This document shows positions 52,928 through 62,168 of a stretch of 64,000 bases of DNA, one piece after another. Numbering within the stretch: position 1 is the stretch's first letter; the number at the start of each line of letters is the position of its first letter. Source of the DNA: JAYSYM01 sp964543475 (GTDB lineage Bacteria; Bdellovibrionota; Bdellovibrionia; Bdellovibrionales; JAMPXM01); assembly GCA_964543475.1 (NCBI GenBank), contig CAZIYJ010000005.1:109934-173933 (forward strand), given 5' to 3'. The notes beneath the pieces are model-generated. The model was not told where the DNA came from. It worked only from the letters and a program-made list of their open reading frames with translations, and searched no databases. The position numbers and the translations under genes are program-made.

Positions 52928-53753
52928 GTACTACTTCTTTCCGTTTTGTTCTCAACGCTGGAACATTCATAATGACTGTTCCGGTGGTCTCGTCTTCAAG
53001 CAGCTGGCTTGCTGCAGTTGCATGAAGCACCTGCACTTGCTTAATACCTTTACTAATCGCTCGCACCATTGCGCGCACTTTTGTGCTCATCCCGCCGTGA
53101 ATAACGCCTTCAAGCATCATGTGCTCAAGCAATCTTGGAGCCGCCACTTTGATTAGCTCTTGGTCAGCGTTCAAAATTCCAAATTGGTCAGTTAAAAACA
53201 CAAGCTTTTCTGCTTTCAGCGCAGTTGCAATTTGCGTTGCTGCCCAGTCGGCGTTGACGTTGAATTTGTCTCCGAAATTGCCAATTCCTATTGGAGCAAT
53301 AACAGGGACTACGTTGCCGCTTGAGTATTTCAACACGACTTCAATTGCGTGAGAGTTGACACTCTCAACTGTTCCAACTCGCATGAGTCGAGAGTCAGCA
53401 TTCGGAACGCAGATCAAAATTCGATCTTGTCCGCCTGATAAGCCAACTACTGGAATTCCATTTGTGCGAAGCGAGCTCACAACTTTTTGGTTTACATCTC
53501 CGCCCAAAACCTTTTCGATGACATTCATCATCTCAGGAGTTGTTTGGCGTTGGCCGTCAATGAACTTCCAAGAAATATTACGTTTCACAAGTTCCTGATT
53601 AATCGCAGGTCCGCCACCATGAACTACAACTACGTCGTAATTTCGCTCTTGGTAACCTTTCACAAGCGTTGATAGCTGCTTAAGAGTTTCTGGCTGATCA
53701 AGAGCCGAGCCACCGAGCTTCACGACAATTCGTTTCTTATTTATGTTCTTCAT
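52884..53753 (-). CDS. argB: Acetylglutamate kinase
   Basis: It phosphorylates N-acetylglutamate, the second step of arginine synthesis. The protein has 289 residues with RIVVKLGGSALDQPETLK, VVVHGGGPAINQELVKR and the C-terminal GGMSTKVRAMVRAI. AAGGGGG precedes the ATG. The family is usually feedback-inhibited by arginine when it carries an N-terminal helix; a long helix is not present here. The end overlaps argR. Confidence 0.96.
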   Translation of the reverse strand: MKNINKKRIVVKLGGSALDQPETLKQLSTLVKGYQERNYDVVVVHGGGPAINQELVKRNISWKFIDGQRQTTPEMMNVIEKVLGGDVNQKVVSSLRTNGIPVVGLSGGQDRILICVPNADSRLMRVGTVESVNSHAIEVVLKYSSGNVVPVIAPIGIGNFGDKFNVNADWAATQIATALKAEKLVFLTDQFGILNADQELIKVAAPRLLEHMMLEGVIHGGMSTKVRAMVRAISKGIKQVQVLHATAASQLLEDETTGTVIMNVPALRTKRKEVVHGRNIRAERNTRAS

Positions 53754-53802
53754 TGGTCAATCCCCCTTCCGAGTGGCGTTGTTGAACCGCAGGTTCACTC
53801 CG

Positions 53803-54999
53803 CTATGAATACTCGGTGTTGATGTCGACGTACTTGCGAGAAAGGTCGCATCCCCAGGCTGTTGCTGTCTGCTTGCCTGACTTCAAATCGATTTCTACTT
53901 TTACAACCGCTTGTTTAAGTAGCGCTTTAACTTCTGCACGATCAAAATTTACTGGCTGTCCTTTTTCAAAGAGTAAAACTCCCTGAAGCTTCAGCGTCAT
54001 CTTATCGAGCTGCTCACTTGGTATTTGGTCAGCTCCGAGGCGCGCGAGGATACGACCCCAGTTAGGGTCTTCGCCATGCACCGCTGTTTTTACGAGCGGC
54101 GACAAAGTTACTCCTCGAGCAGCTTTTCTTGCGAGCTGAAGATCGCTTGACCCTTTGAGTTGGACTTCGATCAATTTCGAAGCGCCTTCTCCGTCGGCTG
54201 CGATCGACTTCGCCAAGAAAATCATGATGTCTTCAACGGCTGCTTCAAACTTCTGAATATCTTTGTCAGTAGTCAAAGCGATGCCGCTTACGCCATTTGC
54301 CATGAAGAAGCAGCAGTCGTTAGTTGAAGTATCTCCGTCAACACTGATCATGTTGAAACTAACGTCGGACTTCTTCTTGATGATGTCTGCTGCATGATCT
54401 TTTGTAACAATCGCATCAGTCAGGATGTATCCAAGCATGGTCGCCATGTTCGGATGGATCATCCCTGATCCTTTACCAATCCCTGTGATTCTCACTTTGC
54501 CGTTGGACAAAGTAAGTTCAGTTGTCACTGTTTTAGGAACAAGATCAGTTGTCAGAATTGCTGTCGCAAAACTTTCTGTGCAATCATTCGCTCGATCCAC
54601 AAGCTCCTTCATCGCGGGCAAGATCAGGTCAGTATCTACTTGAACGCCGATTTTGCCAGTGCTTGCGATCAACACTTGATTGATGTCACAGCCAAGTTGT
54701 TTTGCAACGGCTGATACCATCATCAAGTTTTTCTCGACACCTTCTGATCCGGTTGCAGCATTTGCTTGGCCAGAGTTAGTGAAGATGGCTCGAATGTTAT
54801 CTGCAGGCAAAAGTGCTTGCGTGAAACGTACGGGTGCTGCACGGCACTCACTCAAAGTGAATACTCCAGCTGCCACTGCCGGTACTTCTGAAATCAAAAG
54901 CCCAAGATCAGGGCGGTAGCGACGAACTCCGCAGTTAACTCCGCTTGCGAGAAATCCCTTAGGTAAAGGCGTACGACGAACTCCAGGTCCTGGTGTCAT
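53803..54999 (-). CDS. argJ: Ornithine acetyltransferase / glutamate N-acetyltransferase
   Basis: It recycles the acetyl group from acetylornithine to glutamate. About 398 residues start at the second of two ATGs (54999), seven bases after GGAGG and overlapping the argC stop by ATGA. The autocleavage motif NMATMLGYI carries the nucleophile Thr187. The protein splits into two chains at this site. NGVSGIALTTDK and GRILARLGAD follow. Having argJ means a separate argA or argE may be dispensable. Confidence 0.96.
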   Translation of the reverse strand: MTPGPGVRRTPLPKGFLASGVNCGVRRYRPDLGLLISEVPAVAAGVFTLSECRAAPVRFTQALLPADNIRAIFTNSGQANAATGSEGVEKNLMMVSAVAKQLGCDINQVLIASTGKIGVQVDTDLILPAMKELVDRANDCTESFATAILTTDLVPKTVTTELTLSNGKVRITGIGKGSGMIHPNMATMLGYILTDAIVTKDHAADIIKKKSDVSFNMISVDGDTSTNDCCFFMANGVSGIALTTDKDIQKFEAAVEDIMIFLAKSIAADGEGASKLIEVQLKGSSDLQLARKAARGVTLSPLVKTAVHGEDPNWGRILARLGADQIPSEQLDKMTLKLQGVLLFEKGQPVNFDRAEVKALLKQAVVKVEIDLKSGKQTATAWGCDLSRKYVDINTEYS

Positions 55000-56045
55000 G
55001 TGCATGCCTCCAAATGACCTACTCCTGTTATTAATGGTAGGTCTGAAATTCGGTTAAAGTTCTCGATGGCTTGTGAAGCCGCCCCTTTTAACAAGTTATC
55101 AATGCAAGAAAATATGTAGAGCTTCTTGCCATTTAATTCGTAACTAATATGAGTCTTCCCTGTTCCAACCACTCTCTTTAGTGAAACTAGAGAAGAATCG
55201 TCCGACATCTTCGCAAAACTTACTAATGGGTAACTTTCGTAAGCTTGGCCAAAAGCGTTCTCGATATCTTTGAGAGTTGTGCCTTCTGTGACGTTTGCGT
55301 AAATGCCTGCGATAATTCCTCGGCGTGCCGCTAACAACGAAGTTGTGAAGTGCGCATCGATTTTTTTACCGCTGAAAGCTTCGATCGCCTCTTGAATCTC
55401 TGGGTAGTGTTGGTGCCTGCCTACTTTATAAGGAAGACACTCACCCTCTACTTCAGTGAATAAAAGATTCTCGGCCGCTTTTTTGCCAGCACCCGTCGCA
55501 CCTGACTTCGCATCGATAACAATATTATTTGCTTCGATAACGTTGTTTTTGAGGAGCGGAATCAGCGCCATGCTAATTGCAGTCGCATAGCAGCCAGGGT
55601 TTGCAATCAATTTGCCTGATCCGCTAGCTGGTCCAACAAAAGGCGCCAACCCATACTGAGCACTTTGCAACAAAGCTTTCTCGGTGTGCTCAAAGCCATA
55701 CCAAGTCGAGTACTCGTTTTGCTTTAAGCGAAACGCACCACTAAGATCGATCACTGTCTTCCCTGCCGCCAAGATTTGAGGTGCGAGTTTCAATGAAACT
55801 TCCGCAGGCGTTGCGAGGAAGACTACGTCAGTTAAGTTTTGCATGAGTTCTGAATCAGGGAGGCTTTTAACTTGAGACGCGGCCGGTGAACTCAAATACT
55901 TGCTGAGTTTGAACTCTGAAGTCGCAAAACAACTAACCAGTTGTGCGTTTGGATGTTGGAGAAGTAATCGAGCGGTCTCGATTCCGGTATAACCTCTAGC
56001 TCCAACTACAGAGCAAGTGACTTGCTTGTTATTTGATTTTTTCAC
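54996..56045 (-). CDS. argC: N-acetyl-gamma-glutamyl-phosphate reductase
   Basis: It reduces N-acetylglutamyl phosphate to the semialdehyde, step 3 of arginine synthesis. It has 349 residues, beginning at a GTG with GGGGGAT upstream. The NADP-binding motif SVVGARGYTGIETARLLLQHPN is at 12-33 and the catalytic Cys152 lies in ANPGCYATAISMALIPL. It is first in argC-argJ-argB-argR-hss and is divergent from the decarboxylase, with ARG boxes between. Confidence 0.97.
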   Translation of the reverse strand: MKKSNNKQVTCSVVGARGYTGIETARLLLQHPNAQLVSCFATSEFKLSKYLSSPAASQVKSLPDSELMQNLTDVVFLATPAEVSLKLAPQILAAGKTVIDLSGAFRLKQNEYSTWYGFEHTEKALLQSAQYGLAPFVGPASGSGKLIANPGCYATAISMALIPLLKNNVIEANNIVIDAKSGATGAGKKAAENLLFTEVEGECLPYKVGRHQHYPEIQEAIEAFSGKKIDAHFTTSLLAARRGIIAGIYANVTEGTTLKDIENAFGQAYESYPLVSFAKMSDDSSLVSLKRVVGTGKTHISYELNGKKLYIFSCIDNLLKGAASQAIENFNRISDLPLITGVGHLEACT

Positions 56046-56142
56046 TTCGGCGCGATCCCCCTATGTTACCCAAGTGGTTGCTTGAGCAACGGCGCTTTTG
56101 ATCGGGTATTACTAAGGGTGAGTTTGGTAGCTCACTTGCTCC

Positions 56143-56170
56143 GAATAATTATGCGCGATATATGCATAAT
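56143..56170. promoter_or_regulatory. ARG-box-like sites A and B between argC and the decarboxylase gene
   Basis: CGAATAATTATGCG (56143-56156) matches 12 of 14 positions of the general ArgR consensus TGMATWWWWATKCA. ATTATGC (56148-56154) and GCATAAT (56164-56170) are mirror copies around 9 bases. The sites are nearer argC. Confidence 0.6.
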
Positions 56171-56201
56171 AAGTCCTTTTTGGTCCGCCGCAAGCTTTTT
56201 A

Positions 56202-56235
56202 TTGCATCTAAAGCGATTTTTTGCATAATTAAGCT
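56202..56235 (+). promoter_or_regulatory. Putative decarboxylase promoter overlapped by ARG-box-like site C
   Basis: TTGCAT (56202-56207), a 16-base spacer and CATAAT (56224-56229) form a plausible promoter. TGCATAATTAAGCT (56222-56235) matches 12 of 14 of the ARG-box consensus and covers the -10 element, so bound ArgR would block transcription. Confidence 0.5.
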
Positions 56236-56284
56236 AAGTCAGGCGATTGGGTCCGACTTCAATATATAGGAGAAACAACCCGAA

Positions 56285-58189
56285 TTGAAAAAAGGTATTC
56301 CGGCAGTTTCAAAATCTAACGCAAGAAAACTCACTGTTTCCCTCGAGAAATGCGCCCAAAGTGAAAACAGCCAGACTGGGCTTCCACCGTTTTTCAAAGC
56401 ACTTGTCGACTACATGAATAGCGATAAGCAGTCGTTTCACTGCCCTGGTCACTCGTCAGGCGACGCGTTCCTAAAATCTCAAGTCGGGAAAGAATTTTAC
56501 AATTTGTTCGGTAAAAATTTGTTCAAGTCTGACGTCTGCAACGCAGTCGAAGAACTAGGGCAATTACTCGAGCACACAGGGCCCATAGCCGAATCCGAGA
56601 AAAACGCGGCTGAAATTTTCAGCGCTGATCATCTGTTTTTCGTGACGAACGGTACTTCTACGTCGAACAAAATCATCTGGCAGTCGCAAGTTGGACCTGA
56701 CGACATCGTCATCGTCGACCGCAATTGTCATAAATCGAATTTGCACGCGATCATGATGACTGGGGCGACACCGGTCTACTTAACTCCAACTCGAAACCAC
56801 CTTGGGATCATCGGACCGATTCCAAAAAGTGAGTTCTTGTATGAGAGCATTCAAAAGAAGATCGCAAAAAATCCGCTTATTAAAGATAAGACGCGAAAGC
56901 CTCGCATTTTCACTCTAACTCAGAGCACTTACGACGGCGTCAGCTACAACGTTGAGCAATTAAAAGAGCTTCTTGATGGAAAAGTCGACGCTCTTCACTT
57001 TGATGAAGCATGGATTCCGCACGCGGCATTCCACCCATTTTACAAAGATATGCATGCGATTGGCGAAGGTCGCCCTCGACCGAAAGAGTCCATGATTTAT
57101 TCTGCGCAGTCGACACATAAGTTTTTGGCTGGCTTAAGTCAGGCTTCGCAAATTCTGGTGCAGGAGAGCGAAACTAAAAAACTTAATCGTCATTTGTTCA
57201 ATGAGACTTATCTCATGCACACAAGTACGTCCCCGCTCTATACGATCATTGCATCTTGTGATGTAACCGCAGAAATGATGCGCCAACCTCACGGAAAGCA
57301 ATTAATCGGCGACGTGATCATTGAAGCGATGAACTTTAGACGTGCGATGCGATCGCAGAAGGAACTTGAATCGAAAAAAGCTACGAGCTGGTGGTTTAAT
57401 ATTTGGGGTCCAAAAGAGATTCCTGACGTTGGCATCGGCTCGCGCGAAGCCTGGATTCTCAAGGCAACGCAACCTTGGCATGGGTTCGGTGAAGTCGCCG
57501 AAGGCTTCAACATGCTCGACCCAATTCGCACGACAATTTTGACTCCGGGGTTGAACCTCGAAGGCGACTTTGCTGAATTTGGTATTCCTGCACCATTAGT
57601 TTGCAAATTCTTGGCAGAAAACGGCGTGATCGTTGAGAAGTATGGCCTCTACTCAATGTTTGTGATGTTCACGATGGGCACAACTCAAGACAAATGGAAA
57701 ACCTTGATCAAGGGCCTTGAGAACTTCAAAAACCATTTTGAATGCAATGCGCTCGTGAGCAACGTGATGCCGAAGTTCGCAAAAAGTTATCCGCAATATT
57801 CAGAGATGACTCTTAAAGAACTGTCAGCGAAACTTCACGCTTCGTACAAAGCTGCAGACATCGGGAAGATGACTACTGAAACTTACCTTTCGGAAGTTAC
57901 TCCCGAAATGAAACCTGCCGATGCGTATGCGAAAATGGTTCGCGGTGAAGTCGAGCGCGTCTCAGTTGATGAACTCGAAGGTCGAGTGACTGCAGTATTA
58001 CTCACGCCCTATCCTCCCGGAATTCCGCTTTTGGTGCCCGGAGAAAAATTCAACAAGGCGATTGTTAAATACTTAAAATTCGCAAAAGCGCAGAGCGAAG
58101 AGCTGCCTGGTTTCGAGACAGACGTCCACGGTCTGGTGAGCGAAATCGTTAACGGCAAGCGAGAGTTCTTCGTCGACTGTGTAAAGTAA
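56285..58189 (+). CDS. Orn/Lys/Arg decarboxylase family protein
   Basis: About 634 residues from a TTG at 56285 with AGGAG some 12 bases ahead. It is a PLP-dependent fold-type I enzyme of the large bacterial ornithine/lysine/arginine decarboxylase group: SFHCPGHSSGDAF, then the substrate region VTNGTSTSNKIIWQ, the cofactor Asp/His part DALHFDEAWIPHAAFHPF, and the PLP lysine in SAQSTHKFLAGLSQAS (Lys279). Its product (putrescine, cadaverine or agmatine) is not fixed by sequence. Next to argininosynthetic genes, homospermidine synthase and ArgR sites, arginine or ornithine is the best guess. Short N-terminus: about 25 residues precede the core. It is complete. Confidence 0.9.
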   Translation: MKKGIPAVSKSNARKLTVSLEKCAQSENSQTGLPPFFKALVDYMNSDKQSFHCPGHSSGDAFLKSQVGKEFYNLFGKNLFKSDVCNAVEELGQLLEHTGPIAESEKNAAEIFSADHLFFVTNGTSTSNKIIWQSQVGPDDIVIVDRNCHKSNLHAIMMTGATPVYLTPTRNHLGIIGPIPKSEFLYESIQKKIAKNPLIKDKTRKPRIFTLTQSTYDGVSYNVEQLKELLDGKVDALHFDEAWIPHAAFHPFYKDMHAIGEGRPRPKESMIYSAQSTHKFLAGLSQASQILVQESETKKLNRHLFNETYLMHTSTSPLYTIIASCDVTAEMMRQPHGKQLIGDVIIEAMNFRRAMRSQKELESKKATSWWFNIWGPKEIPDVGIGSREAWILKATQPWHGFGEVAEGFNMLDPIRTTILTPGLNLEGDFAEFGIPAPLVCKFLAENGVIVEKYGLYSMFVMFTMGTTQDKWKTLIKGLENFKNHFECNALVSNVMPKFAKSYPQYSEMTLKELSAKLHASYKAADIGKMTTETYLSEVTPEMKPADAYAKMVRGEVERVSVDELEGRVTAVLLTPYPPGIPLLVPGEKFNKAIVKYLKFAKAQSEELPGFETDVHGLVSEIVNGKREFFVDCVK

Positions 58190-58328
58190 TTCGGCGGGCA
58201 GCCTTTAAAAGCTGCTCGCAAATCTCATTTTGATACCTCAATTATCCATTGGTCTTGTTAAATGTGAAAAAGGTCAAATACTTGTAAAGACTCGTGAAGG
58301 CTCTCTAGATGTAGGCCGATAAAGCTTC

Positions 58329-60023
58329 ATGAAATACAACAAGTTCTCACGCCGGATGTTTTTGCAAGGTTCGGGATCGCTCCTTGCGATTCCATTCCTA
58401 GAATCGTTAGCACCGTCAGAAGCTCGCGCGCAAGCTGCCGAACCGATCAAACGTTACCTTTACTACAATGTTGATTTTGATTTAGGCCACGCTCGCAATT
58501 GGAATCCGAAACTCACGACTCTCTCGAACCAGCTAGATATTCCTGGCAGCCCTCACAAAGGAAGTTACGAGCGTCTTTCGACAATCAGAGCAGGTAAGAC
58601 TCAACTTTCTCCAATTTTCAGTTCGGCGTTTGATCCATTCATTGACCAAATGATGTTCTACAAAGGGCTCGACGTTGTTTCACACGGCTTTCATCAAAAT
58701 AGTACCCACTATGCTCTTGGAAGTATGTGGTCGGTCGGCGGAGGATCTCTTGATCTGAGTACACCTGGCTCGAACCCTGCCACTGAAACTTTCGACCGAG
58801 TTCTTGCAAAGAACGCAAAGTTTGACCCGGGCAAAAGGCCGTCACTTAATTTAAGAGGCCACGCAGCTTGGGAGAAAAACGCCTTAGGCGTTGTCGTCCC
58901 TAAAAACGGCATAGCCTACAATGCTTACGACGCTTATAAAATTATTTTTAATAATGGTGCGTACCCAGAGTCTGGAGCGCCTCCGGTAGTACATTCTCGC
59001 CGCGACTTACTTTCGCGAGTGCTAGAAGATTATAACCGAGTCCTCAATGGTCGTCAGATCGGCACTAGCGACAAAATCATTTTAACCAACGCAATTGATT
59101 CGGTAGCCGATCTACAGCGCGGGCTAGAAACGCAAGCTACCAATTCTTGCAAACACAAAAATCAAGACTCTGGAGCAACTTACAACAAAAACTCTTTTGC
59201 TCTCGATGAAACTCTTAGCTGGGCAAATTACATCAAGCTCATCACCGCAATTTTTCAATGTGACATCAGCCGCGTAATTACACTCGCTGCCAGTCCACAG
59301 AACTTTGAAGACTGGACGTCATTCCCAACAAAAGATTGGCACGGGAACATCACTCATAAAGAGCATGACATTTACAATGGAAAAGAGAACTGGCAATTGG
59401 TTGGCGAATATCACGGAAGACATTACAAAGCTTTTGTAGCTCCACTCTTAACAGCGCTTGATAGTTGCGTCGATACAGCAAACAACAAATCATTTTTGCA
59501 TAATGGGCTTGTACACCTGACAGCAGAAAGTACTTACCCTCACCGCCAAGCAAACGTTCCGACAGTTACTGTTGGAAGTTTAAACGGAACTCTTCCGACG
59601 GGCTACATGGTCAACTTCACTGACCCATCTCGAATCTTTTCGTTCGGTGGCGGAGCAATCAACGGCGCAGGCTGGTCTGACGATCCAAAAGATGCCACTA
59701 ATCCAATGACAGATAACCATAGCTATGACTACCCGGGAATACCGTATCAACGCTTTTTAGTGATGATGTTGCAGTCGATGGGGTTAGCTCCATCAGACTA
59801 TGAAGATTCAAGTCTCAATCAACACGTCATGAATCGAAACGATTCGATCTACGGTGCTCACAATAATGGAATTGCTCACATGGGTGGCTTCGGAATCTGT
59901 TCGCTCGAAAAGCTTGTTGGACTTACCGATCCAGGCGATGCGCACTATCATCACAAAGGAAGAATGTCGCGGTACAACTGGCACTACTATAAATTCCCAA
60001 TTCCACTGCCACCAAAGGTTTAA
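58329..60023 (+). CDS. Tat-exported DUF1552 protein
   Basis: This 564-residue protein has a twin-arginine signal (KFSRRMFLQGSG, RR at 8-9, cleavage near ARA-QA). The body fits DUF1552: IKRYLYYNVDFD, YKGLDVVSHGFH, the HYALGSMW segment, and RNDSIYGAHNNG near the end. The family belongs to an alkaline-phosphatase/sulfatase-like group of unknown activity, widespread in Planctomycetes, Verrucomicrobia and some Bdellovibrionota, always next to a DUF1592-type protein. Here that is the next gene, three bases on. Export by Tat implies folding with cofactor in the cytoplasm. Confidence 0.85.
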   Translation: MKYNKFSRRMFLQGSGSLLAIPFLESLAPSEARAQAAEPIKRYLYYNVDFDLGHARNWNPKLTTLSNQLDIPGSPHKGSYERLSTIRAGKTQLSPIFSSAFDPFIDQMMFYKGLDVVSHGFHQNSTHYALGSMWSVGGGSLDLSTPGSNPATETFDRVLAKNAKFDPGKRPSLNLRGHAAWEKNALGVVVPKNGIAYNAYDAYKIIFNNGAYPESGAPPVVHSRRDLLSRVLEDYNRVLNGRQIGTSDKIILTNAIDSVADLQRGLETQATNSCKHKNQDSGATYNKNSFALDETLSWANYIKLITAIFQCDISRVITLAASPQNFEDWTSFPTKDWHGNITHKEHDIYNGKENWQLVGEYHGRHYKAFVAPLLTALDSCVDTANNKSFLHNGLVHLTAESTYPHRQANVPTVTVGSLNGTLPTGYMVNFTDPSRIFSFGGGAINGAGWSDDPKDATNPMTDNHSYDYPGIPYQRFLVMMLQSMGLAPSDYEDSSLNQHVMNRNDSIYGAHNNGIAHMGGFGICSLEKLVGLTDPGDAHYHHKGRMSRYNWHYYKFPIPLPPKV

Positions 60024-60026
60024 CTG

Positions 60027-62129
60027 ATGAAGACGCGAAAACTTTTTGTCTACATTGTAACTGCGGTGATTGTTGGAACCTTTGGGCAAAACTGCTCAAA
60101 TGGCTTCGCACCCGTTGAATATTTCGACCATTTCTCATCGAGTTCAACAGCAAGTTCTGCGGAGTTTTTAGCCGCGAAAGCTATCATTAACAACCGCTGT
60201 ACAAGCTGTCACAGTGCCAGCGGAGCACAGTTTGACTCTCGCCTAGACCTCTCTTCACAACAGCAGTTTGCACTTGCAGGCTTTGTTATCGCGGGAGATC
60301 CCGATCAATCCAAACTCATTCAGCGTTTAAGAAATTATACTGGCGCATCCGCATCAAAGAATATGCCTCCCGCAGGAGCTCTTCCCGATTCAGAGTACCA
60401 AACTCTTCGCCGGTGGATTATGGCAATGGGTGCAACAAACTCACCCGAAACCAATCCGTACACTTGTAATGAAAACGATTCGATCGACAATAAAGTTTTA
60501 ACTTCTAAGCTCTTGCTTTTAAGTGACCTTCAGTACACCAACACAATTAAAGATTTCTTGGCCATAACAATTCCTGCAAATGCCGCAGCGATTTATTCAA
60601 AAACGGTCGCGCCGATTTCGATCCCAGCAAACAATAGCGCTCGCTACCCGCGAAATATTTCTGATTTATCAAAAGAGAAGTTAACAGCTTTCTTCAATAT
60701 CTCCGACGGCCTCGCCAGCGAACTGACAAACGCAGCCAACGGACAGACTTTCCTTTCTAAGGTGATCTCATTAAACCCAGGTGCTTGTGTTAGCCCAAGC
60801 ATGGCGATTCTTAACTCTGAGTGTACAACTCAGCTCATTCGCAACCTGGGTTTGCGACTCTACCGACGACCACTTCTCGAGACTGTCGCAAATAATGAAG
60901 TTGAGATCTATCGACAAGAATTTAATCTTACGACTGATCGCCCGACTGCTATCAGCAATTTAGTTATGCGAATGATGATGTCGCAAAACTTTTTATTCCG
61001 CATGGAAGATCAAGAACTTCAATCTCCGACAAATCCGAAGCTTTTACAGCTTTCTTCATATGCAGTCGCAAATCGATTAAGTTACACATTCTGGAACACA
61101 ATGCCAGATGATACTCTCTTGGAATTTGCACGAAACGGAAATTTGCAGGACAACTTAAAATTTGTCGAAGCGATGAATTACGTTCTCTCATCTCCTCGAG
61201 TAGACAGCTCACTTAAAGAATTTGCGCATGGCTATCTGGTCTTAAACAAGACGCCAGTGTTTAACCCAGCGACTTCAAGCCTCAACTTCTTTAATGATGG
61301 AATTCCGTTTGATTCAGCCATGACGAATGCAATGAATGCTGAAGCGCAAGAACTCGTATCCTACATTGCGCGTAGCAACGGCAAATTTAGTGATCTGTTT
61401 ACAACCGATATCTCGTTTGCTCGTCATGCACCGCTGATGCAAGTCTATGGCGTGACCGCTGCAGCTCCTGCAACGATTACTCCGCTGAATGCTGTGCGCA
61501 TGCCTGCTGGTACTCGTGCAGGTATTCTTACTCGCGCTGCACTCTTGTCTGAGAGTTCTGGTGGACAACATTTGATTCACCGAGCAGTTCGAATTAAGCG
61601 AGATCTGCTTTGCATTTCACAAGCTCCGGCACCAGCCGACGTCATGCCGCTTGTGCCACTTACTCCGGCTCAATATGAATCTTACACATTCAGACAGCGA
61701 ACGGCGCATGATACCGGTACTGGCTCGTGCTTTGGTTGCCACCAAACCATCAACCCGTGGGCCTACCCACTGTCAAAGTACAACGGCCTTGGATTTTATA
61801 AAAATACTGAACCGGCATTTACATCAACGGGCATGTTAACTGGAAGTCAGCTCCCAACGGACTCAACTTCTGACCTTTCTCCGGTTATGTCAGGCGGTGG
61901 AATGGTCAGCGATGCGATTCAGTTTAGCGCAGTGATTGCCTCGCGCCCTGAAGCGCAGACTTGCTTTACAAAGAACTATGCATCTTACTTCTTGGGTCGA
62001 GAACCAGATGTTGAAAAGGAAGGTTGTCGCTTAAACAAAATGTTTAGCCTCATTAAGGCCGGCAATCTCAAAGACGCAATCAGCTCGATCGCAACAGACG
62101 TCGAATTTAGACATCGCAAATTAGACTAA
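60027..62129 (+). CDS. DUF1592/DUF1588-type exported protein with two CxxCH motifs
   Basis: This 700-residue protein has a membrane signal and a lipobox-like GTFGQNC at residues 17-23, common in this lineage. A cytochrome-like region carries CTSCH (Cys58-Cys61-His62) with the downstream MPPAGALPD typical of c-type haem domains (PSC1). The DUF1592 region is around 330-450 (LSYTFWNTMPDDTLLEFARNG), and the DUF1588 CFGCH motif (Cys568-Cys571-His572) precedes NPWAYPLSKYNGLGFY. The end resembles DUF1585. It is likely a periplasmic or surface lipoprotein with one or two haems. It follows the DUF1552 gene by three bases. Confidence 0.85.
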   Translation: MKTRKLFVYIVTAVIVGTFGQNCSNGFAPVEYFDHFSSSSTASSAEFLAAKAIINNRCTSCHSASGAQFDSRLDLSSQQQFALAGFVIAGDPDQSKLIQRLRNYTGASASKNMPPAGALPDSEYQTLRRWIMAMGATNSPETNPYTCNENDSIDNKVLTSKLLLLSDLQYTNTIKDFLAITIPANAAAIYSKTVAPISIPANNSARYPRNISDLSKEKLTAFFNISDGLASELTNAANGQTFLSKVISLNPGACVSPSMAILNSECTTQLIRNLGLRLYRRPLLETVANNEVEIYRQEFNLTTDRPTAISNLVMRMMMSQNFLFRMEDQELQSPTNPKLLQLSSYAVANRLSYTFWNTMPDDTLLEFARNGNLQDNLKFVEAMNYVLSSPRVDSSLKEFAHGYLVLNKTPVFNPATSSLNFFNDGIPFDSAMTNAMNAEAQELVSYIARSNGKFSDLFTTDISFARHAPLMQVYGVTAAAPATITPLNAVRMPAGTRAGILTRAALLSESSGGQHLIHRAVRIKRDLLCISQAPAPADVMPLVPLTPAQYESYTFRQRTAHDTGTGSCFGCHQTINPWAYPLSKYNGLGFYKNTEPAFTSTGMLTGSQLPTDSTSDLSPVMSGGGMVSDAIQFSAVIASRPEAQTCFTKNYASYFLGREPDVEKEGCRLNKMFSLIKAGNLKDAISSIATDVEFRHRKLD

Positions 62130-62141
62130 CGCAACCGCGCC

Positions 62142-62168
62142 ACCAAAAGGTATGAACTACCTTTTGGT
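62142..62168. terminator. Hairpin between convergent genes
   Basis: ACCAAAAGGTA-TGAAC-TACCTTTTGGT forms an 11-pair perfect stem in the 38-base convergent gap. Neither strand has a strong T-run after it, so termination is plausible but unproven. Confidence 0.5.
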
